The position numbers and the translations under genes are program-made. From Streptomyces sp. NRRL S-244 (GTDB taxonomy: Bacteria; Actinomycetota; Actinomycetes; Streptomycetales; Streptomycetaceae): a stretch of 64,000 nt of DNA. Location: positions 124,001 through 188,000 of the forward strand of contig NZ_JOCX01000004.1 in the NCBI RefSeq assembly GCF_000717915.1, written 5' to 3'. The notes under the pieces are model-generated. The model saw only the letters and a list, made by a program, of their open reading frames with translations. It did no database searches and was not told the DNA's origin. Positions 17,495-26,133 of the stretch are shown here, piece after piece. The first letter of the stretch is position 1, and every line of letters starts with the position of its first letter.

Positions 17495-18358
17495 ATGGGC
17501 CGCATGACTGCGAACTCTGCGCCCCCTGTGATCATTTCCGCCGCCGAACTGATGGACGAGCTGGCCGGGCCGCGGCCGCCGGTGCTGCTCGACATCCGCT
17601 GGCAGCTGGGCGGTCCGAACCTGCGCTCCGCGTACGAGGCGGGCCACCTGCCGGGGGCGGTGTACGTGGACCTCGACCGCGAACTGGCAGGTCCGCCGGG
17701 AGCGGGCGGGCGCCACCCGCTGCCGCAGCCGGAGGAGTTCGGGGCGGTGATGCGCCGCGCCGGGGTCTCGGCGGACGCGCCGGTGGTCGTGTACGACGGG
17801 GGTCTCGGCTGGGCCGCGGCACGGGGGTGGTGGCTGTTGCGCTGGACGGGTCACACGGACGTACGGGTGCTGGACGGCGGACTGGCCGCGTGGACGGCGG
17901 CGGGCGGGCCGGTGACGGCCGACACCGTCACCGTTACGGAGGGCGATTTCAAGCCAAACGCGGAGGCGGCGGGGCTGCTGGACGCGGACGCCGCGGCGGC
18001 GCTCGCGCGCAGCGGGATCCTGCTGGACGCGCGGGCGGGGGAGCGCTACCGGGGCGAGGTCGAGCCGATCGACCCGGTCGGCGGGCACATCCCGGGAGCG
18101 GTGTCGGCGCCGACGACGGAGAACGTGGGCGCGGACGGGAAGTTCCTCGCGGAGGACGCGCTGCGGGCGCGGTTCGCCGGGCTGGGTGCCTCGGGCGGGG
18201 CGCCGGTGGGGGTGTACTGCGGTTCGGGCGTCTCGGGGGCGCACGAGGTGCTCGCGCTGGCGGTCGCGGGGATTCCGGCCGCCCTGTACGCGGGCAGCTG
18301 GTCGGAATGGTCCGCGGACCCGGCCCGGCCCGTGGCCACGGGCCCGGACCCGCAGTAG
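17495..18358 (+). CDS. Rhodanese-type thiosulfate/3-mercaptopyruvate sulfurtransferase
   Basis: A 287-residue protein of two rhodanese domains. The N-terminal domain (LLDIRWQLGG ... HLPGAVYVDLDREL ... VVVYDGGLGWAAARGWWLLRW) lacks the active Cys; the C-terminal domain carries it in CGSGVSG. This loop is typical of mercaptopyruvate or thiosulfate sulfurtransferases. A ribosome binding site gaggggggaggaag precedes the ATG at 17495; the ATG at 17504 (MTANSA) is nearly as good. It is convergent with sepH. Confidence 0.9.
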   Translation: MGRMTANSAPPVIISAAELMDELAGPRPPVLLDIRWQLGGPNLRSAYEAGHLPGAVYVDLDRELAGPPGAGGRHPLPQPEEFGAVMRRAGVSADAPVVVYDGGLGWAAARGWWLLRWTGHTDVRVLDGGLAAWTAAGGPVTADTVTVTEGDFKPNAEAAGLLDADAAAALARSGILLDARAGERYRGEVEPIDPVGGHIPGAVSAPTTENVGADGKFLAEDALRARFAGLGASGGAPVGVYCGSGVSGAHEVLALAVAGIPAALYAGSWSEWSADPARPVATGPDPQ

Positions 18359-18405
18359 CGGGGGGCTGCGCCCGGGCCGGTCCTGCGCCCGGGCGGGAGC
18401 TGCGG

Positions 18406-18427
18406 CCGGGCGGGAGCTGCCGCCCGG
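18406..18427. terminator. Terminator between convergent sulfurtransferase and sepH genes
   Basis: An 8-bp perfect GC stem (18406-18413 with 18420-18427) in a 70-base gap. The same gap carries a 15-bp direct repeat (ccgggcgggagctgc at 18389-18403 and 18406-18420). Confidence 0.65.
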
Positions 18428-18428
18428 G

Positions 18429-19469
18429 CTACTCCTGTTTCTTGCGGCGCGTGCCGAAGACGATCTCGTCCCAGCTCGGCACCGCCGCGCGGCGGCCCGG
18501 GCGGACGCCGTCGGCCTCCGCCTGGCGGTCCGTGGTGCCCGTCAGGCGGTCGCGGTGGCCCGCCACCGTGCGCGGCATCAGGACGTCCGCGTACGCGGAG
18601 CCGGCACCGGCGCTCGCCGAGGCCGCCGGGGGCTCCTCCGCCTCCGGCTCCTCCTCCGCCGGGGGCTCGGGGCGTTCCGGGACCACCAGGTCGCCGCGGA
18701 AGCTCGGTACGGCCTCCAACAGGCTCGTCAGGGTGTCCCGTTCCTCCTCGGGCTCCGGCGCGGGCGCCGCGTTGTGGGCCGTCCGCTCCAACTGCCGGTC
18801 CAACTGCCGGTCCAGGGCGCGGTCCAGCGGCCGGTCCCTCGGCAGGCGCGCGATCCTCGGCACGAACGGGAAGCTCGGCTCCGGCGTCGCCGGCAGGTCG
18901 TCCGCCTCGCCGATCAGCGAGCGGGCCTCGTCGTCCACGGCCACGACCAGCCGGCGCGGCGGGTCGTACGTCCAGCTGGCCGAGTGCGGTTCGCCCGCGA
19001 CCCGGTAGACCAGCAGGACCTCCCAGGTCCCGTCGTCGCGGCGCCAGGAGTCCCACTGCACGGACTCCTTCTCGGCGCCGCGCAGCGTGAGCCGCTCCTG
19101 CACGGCCTCGCCGAGCTGGGGTCCGGTGTTCTCTCCGGGGCGGCGTACGGGCGTCTTGCGGGCGCGCTCCGCCATGAACGCGCGCTCGGCCAGCACCGGG
19201 CCCTCGAAGCGGCGTACGCGGTCGACGGGGATGCCGGCGAGCTGGGCGACCTCCTCAGCGGAGGCACCGGCCCGTATACGGGCCTGGATGTCACGGGGGC
19301 GGAGGTGGCTCTCCACCTCGATCTCGATCTGGTTCAGGCGCGCGCGGTCGTTGCGCACGGCAGCCCGCAGCCGCTCGTCGATCGGAAGCGTGTACTCCGT
19401 GCTGTCCGCAGCCTTGAGCACCAGTCGTGTGCCGTCATTTGAGACGGCCACGACACGCAGTTCGGGCAT
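18429..19469 (-). CDS. sepH: SepH, FtsZ-binding cell division protein
   Basis: A 346-residue protein starting MPELRVVAVSNDG, chosen because a ggaggt-type ribosome binding site sits ahead and because the family begins this way; the frame extends upstream but is not expected to be translated. The N-terminal DUF3071 domain includes a helix-turn-helix (RAGASAEEVAQLAGIPVDRV). A long, charged, Pro/Glu-rich linker follows, and a short conserved C-terminal motif (VPSWDEIVFGTRRK). SepH of Streptomyces binds FtsZ directly and promotes Z-ring assembly during sporulation septation. It stands alone, with a 538-base gap upstream. Confidence 0.93.
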   Translation of the reverse strand: MPELRVVAVSNDGTRLVLKAADSTEYTLPIDERLRAAVRNDRARLNQIEIEVESHLRPRDIQARIRAGASAEEVAQLAGIPVDRVRRFEGPVLAERAFMAERARKTPVRRPGENTGPQLGEAVQERLTLRGAEKESVQWDSWRRDDGTWEVLLVYRVAGEPHSASWTYDPPRRLVVAVDDEARSLIGEADDLPATPEPSFPFVPRIARLPRDRPLDRALDRQLDRQLERTAHNAAPAPEPEEERDTLTSLLEAVPSFRGDLVVPERPEPPAEEEPEAEEPPAASASAGAGSAYADVLMPRTVAGHRDRLTGTTDRQAEADGVRPGRRAAVPSWDEIVFGTRRKKQE

Positions 19470-19630
19470 GGGGACCTCCCGGGTGGTGCCTGCCGACGTC
19501 ACGTGCGTCGCTGCTTCCGCTAGTCGAGTGTGGCCTGCCCGGGTGCAGCCTGCCACAACCTTGCCGAGTTCAACCGGCGTGTCGGGCATGCGCCCTTGAT
19601 CGCCGTTATGGCACGGTTACCTGTTGGGCA

Positions 19631-19658
19631 CACACAGTGACCGAACGGTTACTGTGCG
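19631..19658. promoter_or_regulatory. 28-bp imperfect palindrome, operator-like
   Basis: Arms of 13 bp around a central aa match at 11 of 13 positions (cacacagtgaccg / cggttactgtgcg). It lies about 160 bases upstream of the sepH start codon. The size and symmetry fit a dimeric or tetrameric repressor such as the TetR family, but no regulator is next to it. Confidence 0.5.
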
Positions 19659-19912
19659 CATCAGAAATGCGTGCAATGCCGCGGCATCACCGGTCTCGAG
19701 TGCCGTTTCTCCATCAGTCGGCCCCCTCTCCCGAGTCCGGACATCCGTAAGGAAGGACGGCCCCAGGGCTCGCCACAGTACTCCATTCGGGCCACCTGGG
19801 TGGACCGCCGCGCCGCCGAACTTGTCGCGGGCGGCGGGAGTTGGGCTGCCCCGAATCGGGCGGGACCTGCGCCCGCGCCCGATTTCGCGTGTCCTGCTTC
19901 ACAGAATCACCA

Positions 19913-19932
19913 GAAACGGAACTATCCGTTTC
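19913..19932. other. Short perfect inverted repeat
   Basis: Arms gaaacgga and tccgtttc are separated by four bases. It lies 75 bases before the start of the next gene, so it may be an operator or an mRNA leader hairpin. Confidence 0.45.
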
Positions 19933-20007
19933 GCCCAGCGGTCAGTAAGTGCTGAGAGCGGTGAAGCGCGAGAGGTCGCGAGAGGCAGAACACAGCAGGG
20001 GATGAGG

Positions 20008-20853
20008 ATGGGTCAGAAGGCCACGCCAGAGGTCGAACCGGGGTCCCTCGCGGACCGGGCGGACCGGGCGGACGGCGCGGAAGGCACGGAAGGCGCCGAG
20101 AAGAAGAAGCTCGATCTGAGCGTGGCCCAGATCGCGGGCTCCTCCCTCGCCACCGTCGCCGCGGCCCTGCTCGCCTCCAAGCTGGGCGTCTACGGGACCA
20201 TCCTCGGCGCCGGCGTGGTCAGCGTGGTCGCCACCGCGGGCGGCCCCGTCATCCAGCACCTCTTCAAGCGCACCGGCGACCAGTTGCGCGAGAGCGCCCG
20301 CCCCAGGGCCCGTCAGGTCCCGCCGCCCGGCGGGGAGATGGCCCCCGAGGGCACCCTGCTGCTCCGTGCGGCGGCGCCCTCCGAGGAGTTCGGCGCGGCC
20401 ACCGTCCACGGCACCCGCGTACGGGGCTGGAAGCGGACCGCGGTGGCCTCGGGCGCGGCCTTCGCCATCGCGCTCGGCGGCCTCGGGGCGTACGAGGCCT
20501 TCTCCGGCACGGCGATCAGCCAGGGCGGCGGAACCATCTGGTCCGGCGGCACGCACAAGGTGGGCAACGAGCGGCCGGCCGGCCCCGGAAAGGAGTCCGG
20601 CACCGGCGGGAAGGGCGGGGCGACCCCGGAGTCCGGTACCTCCCCGAGCCCTTCGGCTCCGCACGGCGGCCGGGGCCCGAGCCCGGGTCCGAGCCCCGAC
20701 CCGTCATCCCCGGCCCCCTCCGACTCCGGTGGCCCGGCGCCGAGTCCGAGCCCGCCGACACCGACGCCGAGCCGAAAGCCCACGCCCACCCCGACGCCGA
20801 CGCCCACCCCCGCGCCGACCCCGAGCGGCGAGGGCCGGCAGCAGGCTCCCTGA
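20008..20853 (+). CDS. Predicted membrane protein with Pro/Ser/Thr-rich tail
   Basis: A protein of 281 residues (start MGQKATPEVEPG; the ATG six bases earlier is an alternative). The family is not recognised. After a charged N terminus, residues about 38-75 are Ala/Gly/Val-rich and hydrophobic (VAQIAGSSLATVAAALLASKLG; ILGAGVVSVVATAGG). A second hydrophobic segment around residues 140-165 (TAVASGAAFAIALGGLGAY) is a likely single-pass anchor. The last 90 residues are low-complexity Pro, Ser, Thr and Gly, typical of wall-spanning tails in actinobacterial surface proteins. It is convergent with the lactone oxidase gene, with 7 bases between. Confidence 0.8.
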   Translation: MGQKATPEVEPGSLADRADRADGAEGTEGAEKKKLDLSVAQIAGSSLATVAAALLASKLGVYGTILGAGVVSVVATAGGPVIQHLFKRTGDQLRESARPRARQVPPPGGEMAPEGTLLLRAAAPSEEFGAATVHGTRVRGWKRTAVASGAAFAIALGGLGAYEAFSGTAISQGGGTIWSGGTHKVGNERPAGPGKESGTGGKGGATPESGTSPSPSAPHGGRGPSPGPSPDPSSPAPSDSGGPAPSPSPPTPTPSRKPTPTPTPTPTPAPTPSGEGRQQAP

Positions 20854-20860
20854 GCCGGGG

Positions 20861-22189
20861 CTACTCGCCCAGCACCCGGCGCAGGTAGTCGTTGCCGAAC
20901 AGCCGGTCCGGGTCCAGCCGGTCCCGCAGCGCGGTGAACTCGCCGAAGCGCGGGTAGACGTCCGCGAAGTACTCCGCGTCCCGCGTGTGCACCTTGCCCC
21001 AGTGCGGCCGCCCGCCGTGCGCGGTGAAGATCCGCTCGGCGGCCGTGAAGTAGGCCTGGTACGGCGTGCCCTTGTACATGTGCACCGCGATGTACGCGGT
21101 CTCGCGCCCCGAGGCCGTCGACAGCGCGATGTCGTCCGCCGGAGCGGTCCGCACCTCCACCGGGAAGCTGATGCGCAGCCCGGAACGGTCGACCATCGAC
21201 TTGAGCTCCCGCAGCGCCTCGACCACCCGTTCGCGCGGGAGTGCGTACTCCATCTCCACGAACCGCACCCGGCGCGGGCTGGTGAACACCTTGTACGGGA
21301 TGTCCGTGTAGGTGCGCGCGGACAGGGCGCGGCTGGCGACCCGGGCGATGGAGGGGATGGTCGCCGGGACGGCGCGGCCGAGGGAGTTGACGGCCTGGAA
21401 GACCCCGTTGGACAGCAGCTCGTCCTCGACCCAGGCGCTCACGGCTCCGGGCGGGGCGGCGGGGCCCTGGCTGCGGTTGTTGCGCTTGGTGTTGCAGTTG
21501 CCGGTGTGCGGGAACCAGTAGAACTCGAAGTGCTCGTTCTCCGCGAAGTGCTGCTCGAACTCGGCGGTCACCCGGTCGAAGCCCATGGGCTCCTCACGGG
21601 CGGTCAGGAAGAACACCGGCTCGACGGCCAAGGTGATCGCGGTGACGATGCCCAGGGCGCCGATGCCGATCCGGGCGGCCGCGAAGACCTCCGGATTCTC
21701 CTTCTCGGAGCAGCTCAGCAACCGCCCGTCCGCAGTGACCAGCTCCAGACCGCGGATCTGGGCGGCGATGGAGGCCGAGTCCCGGCCGGTGCCGTGGGTT
21801 CCGGTGCTGGTGGCGCCGGAGACGGTCTGCTCCATGATGTCGCCCATGTTGGTGAGCGAGAGGCCCTCCCGGGCCAGGGCCACGTTCAGGTCCTTGAGCA
21901 CCGTGCCCGCGGCCACCGTCACGGTCCCCGCGGTCCGGTCGATCTCCCGGATCCCGGCCAGCGCCTGCGGACGTACGAGCACCCCGTCGGTCGCGGCGGC
22001 CGCGGTGAAGGAGTGGCCGGTGCCGACCGCCTTCACCTTCAGCCCGTCCTCGGCGGCCCGGCGCACCGCCTCCTGAAGCTCCCCGACCGAGGCCGGGGTC
22101 ACCACGCGGGCGGGCGTGGCCGTGACGTTGCCGGCCCAGTTACGCCACGCGGTCGCCCTGCTCTGCTGCCCTGCTGTCGCCGTCCCCAT
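20861..22189 (-). CDS. FAD-linked D-arabinono-1,4-lactone oxidase family protein
   Basis: A 442-residue oxidoreductase of the aldonolactone/alditol oxidase group. The N-terminal PCMH-type FAD-binding domain has KAVGTGHSFT (covalent or tight FAD attachment region) and the SGATSTGTHGTG segment. The C-terminal ALO domain ends in the family signature HWGKVHTRDAEYF and RLDPDRLFGNDYL. It would oxidise a sugar lactone or alditol with oxygen; the substrate is not clear from sequence. The start MGTATAGQQ at 22189 has a gaggag ribosome binding site and overlaps the end of the MFS gene by 50 bases, so the two genes are co-transcribed. Confidence 0.88.
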   Translation of the reverse strand: MGTATAGQQSRATAWRNWAGNVTATPARVVTPASVGELQEAVRRAAEDGLKVKAVGTGHSFTAAAATDGVLVRPQALAGIREIDRTAGTVTVAAGTVLKDLNVALAREGLSLTNMGDIMEQTVSGATSTGTHGTGRDSASIAAQIRGLELVTADGRLLSCSEKENPEVFAAARIGIGALGIVTAITLAVEPVFFLTAREEPMGFDRVTAEFEQHFAENEHFEFYWFPHTGNCNTKRNNRSQGPAAPPGAVSAWVEDELLSNGVFQAVNSLGRAVPATIPSIARVASRALSARTYTDIPYKVFTSPRRVRFVEMEYALPRERVVEALRELKSMVDRSGLRISFPVEVRTAPADDIALSTASGRETAYIAVHMYKGTPYQAYFTAAERIFTAHGGRPHWGKVHTRDAEYFADVYPRFGEFTALRDRLDPDRLFGNDYLRRVLGE

Positions 22190-23420
22190 CGGTTGCTGGC
22201 TCCTCCCCTTGCGCCGGCTTCGACAGCCGGCGGTATCCCGCGAACGCAACCGCCGCCGCGGCCGCTCCCGCCGAGATGGAGACGACGTACCCGCTGCGCG
22301 CCCCGGAGGCGTCGATGACCAGTCCGGTCACCGACGAGCCGACCGCGACGCCGACCGCGAGGCCGGTGCTGATCCAGGTCATGCCCTCGGTCAGCTTCGC
22401 GCGTGGTACGTGCGCCTCGATCAGGGCCATCGTGGTGATCATCGTGGGAGCGATGGCGAGGCCCGAGACGAAGAGCGCCACGGCCAGAAACGGAAGGTTC
22501 CCGGCCAGTAGGAGGGGGATCATACTCACGGCCATCGCACATACGCCCAGTACCCAACGGCGTTCGCTCTTGCCCTTGAGGTGGAGAAGGCCGAAGACGA
22601 TGCCTGCGAGGCAGGATCCGAACGCCCAGATGGCCAGGATGAAGCTCGCCCAGGACTTGTGGCCCTGCTCCTCGGCGAAGGCCAGCGTGGACACGTCGAT
22701 GGAGCCGAAGATCGCGCCGGTCGCCACGAAGGTCGCCGTCAGCACCTGGAGTCCGGGGGAGCGCAGGGCCGAGGTGCGGTCCCCGTGCTCCTCGCGAGGG
22801 TGCGGCTCGGGCTCGGTGGAGCGCTGCGCGGTGAGCAGCCAGACCCCGACGAGCAGGCAGAGCGCGGCGATCAGCGGGCCGGCCTCGGGGAACCAGGTGG
22901 TGGACAGGCCGATGGCGATGATCGGGCCGAAGATGAAGCAGACCTCGTCCACGACGGACTCGAAGGAGTACGCGGTGTGCAGTTCGCGCGGGGAGTCCCG
23001 GTAGATCACGGTCCACCGGGCGCGGATCATCGAGCCCACGCTCGGAACGCAGCCCGCCACGGCCGCGCAGACGAAGAGGGTCCAGTCCGGCCACCCGTTG
23101 GCGGCGGCCGTCAGCAGGACGGCGACCGAGGCCACGCAGATGAGGGTGGCGGGACGGAGCACCCGCCCCTGCCCGTACTGGTCCACCAAGCGGGACACCT
23201 GGGGGCCGATGAACGCGGCGGCCAGGGCGAGGGTGCCGGTGAGGGCGCTCGCCATCGCGTAGCGTCCGGTGATCTCGGAGATCATCGTCAGGATGCCGAC
23301 GCCGACCATGGATATGGGCAGGCGGCCTATGAGGCCTGCGGCGCTGAACCCCAAGGTGCCGGGGGCCGCGAATATCGCGCGGTAGGGACTGGGCAAGGTG
23401 CCCTCCGTAAGGGACGTCAT
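22140..23420 (-). CDS. Major facilitator superfamily transporter
   Basis: A 426-residue membrane transporter starting MTSLTEGTLPSPYR. About twelve hydrophobic segments can be followed, with the loop 2-3 type motif in GPQVSRLVDQYGQGRVLRP. The polar central loop contains EPEPHPREEHGD. The substrate cannot be told from sequence; the overlap with the lactone oxidase gene suggests a related pathway. The frame is open further upstream through a tandem repeat, but the ATG at 23420 gives the normal family N terminus. A TAACCT -10-like element lies 14 bases ahead, so the leader may be very short. Confidence 0.87.
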   Translation of the reverse strand: MTSLTEGTLPSPYRAIFAAPGTLGFSAAGLIGRLPISMVGVGILTMISEITGRYAMASALTGTLALAAAFIGPQVSRLVDQYGQGRVLRPATLICVASVAVLLTAAANGWPDWTLFVCAAVAGCVPSVGSMIRARWTVIYRDSPRELHTAYSFESVVDEVCFIFGPIIAIGLSTTWFPEAGPLIAALCLLVGVWLLTAQRSTEPEPHPREEHGDRTSALRSPGLQVLTATFVATGAIFGSIDVSTLAFAEEQGHKSWASFILAIWAFGSCLAGIVFGLLHLKGKSERRWVLGVCAMAVSMIPLLLAGNLPFLAVALFVSGLAIAPTMITTMALIEAHVPRAKLTEGMTWISTGLAVGVAVGSSVTGLVIDASGARSGYVVSISAGAAAAAVAFAGYRRLSKPAQGEEPATDGDGDSRAAEQGDRVA

Positions 23421-23470
23421 TGGCCCATACAGGTTACGACCGCCGACACGGCACCCGCACGGGGAGAATC

Positions 23471-23506
23471 CGGACCAGGAGCCGGACCAGGACCCGGACC
23501 AGGATC
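23471..23506. repeat. Three tandem 12-bp repeats between the MFS and ferrochelatase genes
   Basis: Units cggaccaggagc, cggaccaggacc and cggaccaggatc follow each other directly, and a fourth partial copy starts at 23507. They lie in the divergent promoter region. Confidence 0.85.
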
Positions 23507-23518
23507 CGGATCGGGAAC

Positions 23519-23532
23519 TTAGGGTCACCTTA
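23519..23532. promoter_or_regulatory. Possible partial iron box (DmdR/IdeR-type) upstream of the ferrochelatase gene
   Basis: The sequence ttagggtcacctta matches 11 of 14 positions of one side of the actinobacterial iron-box consensus (TTAGGCTAACCTAA part). It is 72 bases upstream of the ferrochelatase start. Confidence 0.35.
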
Positions 23533-23603
23533 CCCAGGTTGCGGCGCGGGCGCGCCGCCGGGCCGGTTCCCGGGCGCGGATGCCGGGTGGCAGGATTCGA
23601 ACC

Positions 23604-24773
23604 ATGTCAGACCAGCTCCGCGCCGCCGCCTCGCCCCCGGCCGAAGGCCTCGCCGCCCCGTACGACGCCCTCCTGCTGCTCTCCTTCGGCGGTCCTGAAG
23701 GACCCGACGACGTCGTGCCGTTCCTGGAGAACGTCACGCGCGGGCGCGGCATCCCGCGCGAGCGGCTCAAGGAGGTCGGGCAGCACTACTTCGGCTTCGG
23801 CGGGGTCAGCCCGATCAACGGGCAGAACCGTGAGCTGCTGGACGCCCTGCGCAAGGACTTCGCCGAGCACGGGCTGGACCTGCCCGTGTACTGGGGCAAC
23901 CGGAACTGGGCCCCGTACCTGACCGACGTGATGCGGGAGATGGCCGCCGACGGGCGCCGCCGCATCGCGGTGCTCGCGACCAGCGCGTACGCCTCGTACT
24001 CGGGCTGCCGGCAGTACCGCGAGAACCTCGCGGACGCGCTGGCGGCGCTGGTGGAGGAGGGCGTCGCCGAGCTGCCGAAGGTCGACAAGCTGCGGCACTA
24101 CTTCAACCACCCCGGCTTCGTGCAGCCGATGATCGACGGGGTGCTCGCCGCGCTGGAGGGGCTGCCACAGGACGTGCGCACCGGCGCGCACCTGGCCTTC
24201 ACCACCCATTCGATCCCCACCGCGGCCGCCGACACCTCCGGCCCGGTCGAGGAGCACACCACCGGCGGCGGGGGCGGGGCGTACGTCAAGCAGCACCTTG
24301 ACGTCGCGCAGGTGATCGCGGACGCGGTGCGCGCCGAGACGGGCACGGAGCTGCCCTGGGAGCTCGTCTACCAGTCGCGCAGCGGCGCCCCGCACATCCC
24401 GTGGCTGGAGCCGGACATCTGCGACCACCTGGAGGCGCTGCACGAAGCGGGCGCGCCGGCGGTGGTGATGGTGCCGATCGGGTTCGTCTCGGACCACATG
24501 GAGGTCCTGTACGACCTCGACACGGAGGCCACGGCGAAGGCCGCGGAGCTCGGGCTGCCGGTCGCCCGGTCGGCGACCGTCGGGGCCGACCCGCGGTTCG
24601 CGGCCGCGGTCCGGGAGCTGGTGCTGGAGCGCGCCGCCGCGGAGCGGGGCGAGCCGGTGGAGCGGTGCGCGCTGGGGCTGCTCGGGCCCGGCCACGATCT
24701 GTGCGCGGTGGGCTGCTGCCCGGCGCGCGGGCCCCGGCCGGCGGCCGCGGGCGTCGACAGCCCGTACGCCTAG
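23604..24773 (+). CDS. hemH: Ferrochelatase (coproporphyrin III ferrochelatase in Actinobacteria)
   Basis: A 389-residue chelatase that inserts Fe2+ into the porphyrin. Family landmarks are [38 protein letters not shown], the catalytic His in FTTHSIP, and the Glu region [14 protein letters not shown]. In actinobacteria the enzyme works on coproporphyrin III in the coproheme pathway, hence the alternative name CpfC. The C-terminal cysteines (RCALG, then DLCAVGCC) resemble the [2Fe-2S] cluster ligands of the mycobacterial enzyme. The inositol monophosphatase gene follows after 12 bases. Confidence 0.94.
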   Translation: MSDQLRAAASPPAEGLAAPYDALLLLSFGGPEGPDDVVPFLENVTRGRGIPRERLKEVGQHYFGFGGVSPINGQNRELLDALRKDFAEHGLDLPVYWGNRNWAPYLTDVMREMAADGRRRIAVLATSAYASYSGCRQYRENLADALAALVEEGVAELPKVDKLRHYFNHPGFVQPMIDGVLAALEGLPQDVRTGAHLAFTTHSIPTAAADTSGPVEEHTTGGGGGAYVKQHLDVAQVIADAVRAETGTELPWELVYQSRSGAPHIPWLEPDICDHLEALHEAGAPAVVMVPIGFVSDHMEVLYDLDTEATAKAAELGLPVARSATVGADPRFAAAVRELVLERAAAERGEPVERCALGLLGPGHDLCAVGCCPARGPRPAAAGVDSPYA

Positions 24774-24785
24774 GAAAGGGCGAGC

Positions 24786-25589
24786 GTGATCTCCGAAGAG
24801 CTGAAGGCCGAACTGCTGGACGTGGGGCTGGACGCCGCCCGGCAGGCCGGGGAGCTGCTGCGGGACGGCCGGCCGGCCGATCTCGCGGTGGCGGCGACGA
24901 AGAGCAGCCCGATCGACGTGGTGACCGAGATGGACATCGCGGCGGAGAAGCTGATCACCGGGATCCTCGCGCGGCGGCGGCCCGAGGACGGGCTGCTGGG
25001 CGAGGAGGGCGCGGACGTCCCCGGGACCAGCGGGGTGCGCTGGGTCGTGGACCCGCTCGACGGCACCGTCAACTACCTGTACGGGCTGCCGAGCTGGAGC
25101 GTGTCGATCGCCGCCGAGTACGAGGGCCGGACGGTGGTCGGGGTCGTGGCGGCGCCGATGCGGCGCGAGACGTACCACGCGGTGCGCGGGGGCGGGGCCT
25201 GGCTGGGCGGGGTCCGCCTCGCCTGCCGGGCGGCGGCGCCGCTGGACCAGGCGCTGGTCGGGACCGGGTTCGCCTACCTCCAGGCGCGCAAGGAGCAGCA
25301 GGCGGAGGTGGCCCGGCGGGTGATCCCCCGGGTGCGGGACATCCGGCGGGGCGGCTCGGCGGCGCTGGACCTCAGCGATGTCGCCGCCGGGCGGCTGGAC
25401 GCGTACTACGAGCGCGGGCTGAACCCCTGGGACCTGGCCGCGGGCGAGCTGATCGCCCGGGAGGCCGGGGCGCTCACGGGCGGGCGGCCCGGGCAGCCGG
25501 CCTCGGGGGAGCTGGCGCTGGCCGCCACGCCGGCGGTGTTCGCCTCGCTCCAGCCGCTGCTGGACGAGGCCGGGGCCTGGCACGACTGA
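24786..25589 (+). CDS. Inositol monophosphatase family phosphatase
   Basis: A 267-residue Mg-dependent, lithium-sensitive type phosphatase starting at GTG behind an aaagggcgag ribosome binding site. Metal-site motifs are present: GEEG, DPLDGTVNY and WDLAAGELIAREAG. Family members dephosphorylate inositol-1-phosphate, histidinol phosphate or related sugars, and the specificity is not evident here. It is probably co-transcribed with hemH. Confidence 0.9.
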   Translation: MISEELKAELLDVGLDAARQAGELLRDGRPADLAVAATKSSPIDVVTEMDIAAEKLITGILARRRPEDGLLGEEGADVPGTSGVRWVVDPLDGTVNYLYGLPSWSVSIAAEYEGRTVVGVVAAPMRRETYHAVRGGGAWLGGVRLACRAAAPLDQALVGTGFAYLQARKEQQAEVARRVIPRVRDIRRGGSAALDLSDVAAGRLDAYYERGLNPWDLAAGELIAREAGALTGGRPGQPASGELALAATPAVFASLQPLLDEAGAWHD

Positions 25590-25603
25590 CGCGGCTCCGG
25601 AAT

Positions 25604-25643
25604 GACGGACCCCGGACCGACGGACCCCGGACCGACGGACCCC
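25604..25643 (+). repeat. 15-bp tandem repeat downstream of the inositol monophosphatase gene
   Basis: About 2.7 copies of the unit gacggaccccggacc with no mismatch, between the stop codon and the terminator. Confidence 0.85.
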
Positions 25644-25663
25644 AGGGAACCCCGGCATGAGGG

Positions 25664-25696
25664 AACCCCGGCCGCCGCACTGCGGCCGCCGGGGTT
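25664..25696. terminator. Terminator between the inositol monophosphatase gene and the small minus-strand gene
   Basis: Arms 25664-25672 and 25688-25696 pair perfectly (aaccccggc / gccggggtt), with further imperfect pairing inside. The convergent genes on each side could both use it. Confidence 0.75.
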
Positions 25697-25715
25697 CTGG
25701 CTGGACTGGAGGTTG

Positions 25716-25889
25716 TCAGCAGGCGGAGACGGAGACGGGAACGCCGTGTTCGGCGGCGAGGCGCTGGAGATCTTCCAGTTCCGCCTGCTCCACTTCCACG
25801 AGGAAGTCGTCGCCCGTCTCGCGGGCCTGCTCAAGGTCCGACTGCGTGGCCCGGATGCGCTGCAGGAGACCCGCGGTGAATGCGTCCAT
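25716..25889 (-). CDS. Small conserved-looking acidic protein of 57 residues
   Basis: An open frame of 57 codons starting MDAFTAGLLQRIR and ending in PVSVSAC. A ribosome binding site (agaggggg on the minus strand) lies about 10 bases before the ATG. Codons show the usual G/C third-position bias. The product is mostly helical and acidic, with a Q-S-D-L-E-Q-A-R-E-T-G helix and a V-E-Q-A-E-L-E-D-L helix, likely a short helical hairpin. No family or function is recognised. It is divergent from cutR, with a 244-base gap that must hold both promoters. Confidence 0.75.
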   Translation of the reverse strand: MDAFTAGLLQRIRATQSDLEQARETGDDFLVEVEQAELEDLQRLAAEHGVPVSVSAC

Positions 25890-26133
25890 GGTGGGTTCGC
25901 CCCCTCTTCGTGGGTCGGCGGCGGCACGTGGCAGTCCGCCGTCAGGGAGTGGTTGGGGTGTGCTGTCGTCCTCCCCGGCACCCTGGGCGCAGAAACCTCG
26001 GGAGGCGAGGGAATCCTCACTTCCGGCCCCCGCGGGCCCCGGAGGGGCGCCTTACAGCCGGTTTACGGCTGAAACGGGCAGGATGGACGACGCAATACAC
26101 GTGTGCCCTCAGGGCTCGATGGAAGGAAACGAC

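Larger units (their letters stand above)
19470..20007. other. Gene-free stretch between sepH and the Pro-rich membrane protein gene
   Basis: No convincing coding region is seen in 538 bases; open frames here lack family resemblance. It holds the 28-bp palindrome at 19631-19658 and a hairpin at 19913-19932. It must carry the sepH promoter on one side and the promoter of the gene at 20008 on the other. Confidence 0.7.

Noticed and set aside
19918..19945. ggaac followed by gtc, resembling an extracytoplasmic sigma factor promoter.
   Set aside because: The -10 part does not match GTT and the spacing is not convincing.
19671..19955. A 94-codon open frame in the sepH upstream gap.
   Set aside because: No ribosome binding site, poor codon bias, and no recognisable protein features.
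19624..20007. Long upstream extension of the Pro-rich membrane protein frame.
   Set aside because: The translated extension has no signal or family likeness, and a better start (MGQKATPEV) with purine-rich bases ahead lies at 20008.
23421..23528. Upstream extension of the MFS transporter frame encoding repeated Ser-Gly-Ser-Trp units.
   Set aside because: It is only the translation of the tandem repeat; the family N terminus fits the ATG at 23420.
23589..23605. A ggattcgaacc stretch that, on the minus strand, looks like the T-loop of a tRNA (ggttcgaatcc).
   Set aside because: The flanking bases do not form a T-stem beyond two pairs, no acceptor, D or anticodon arms can be drawn, and it overlaps the ferrochelatase start.
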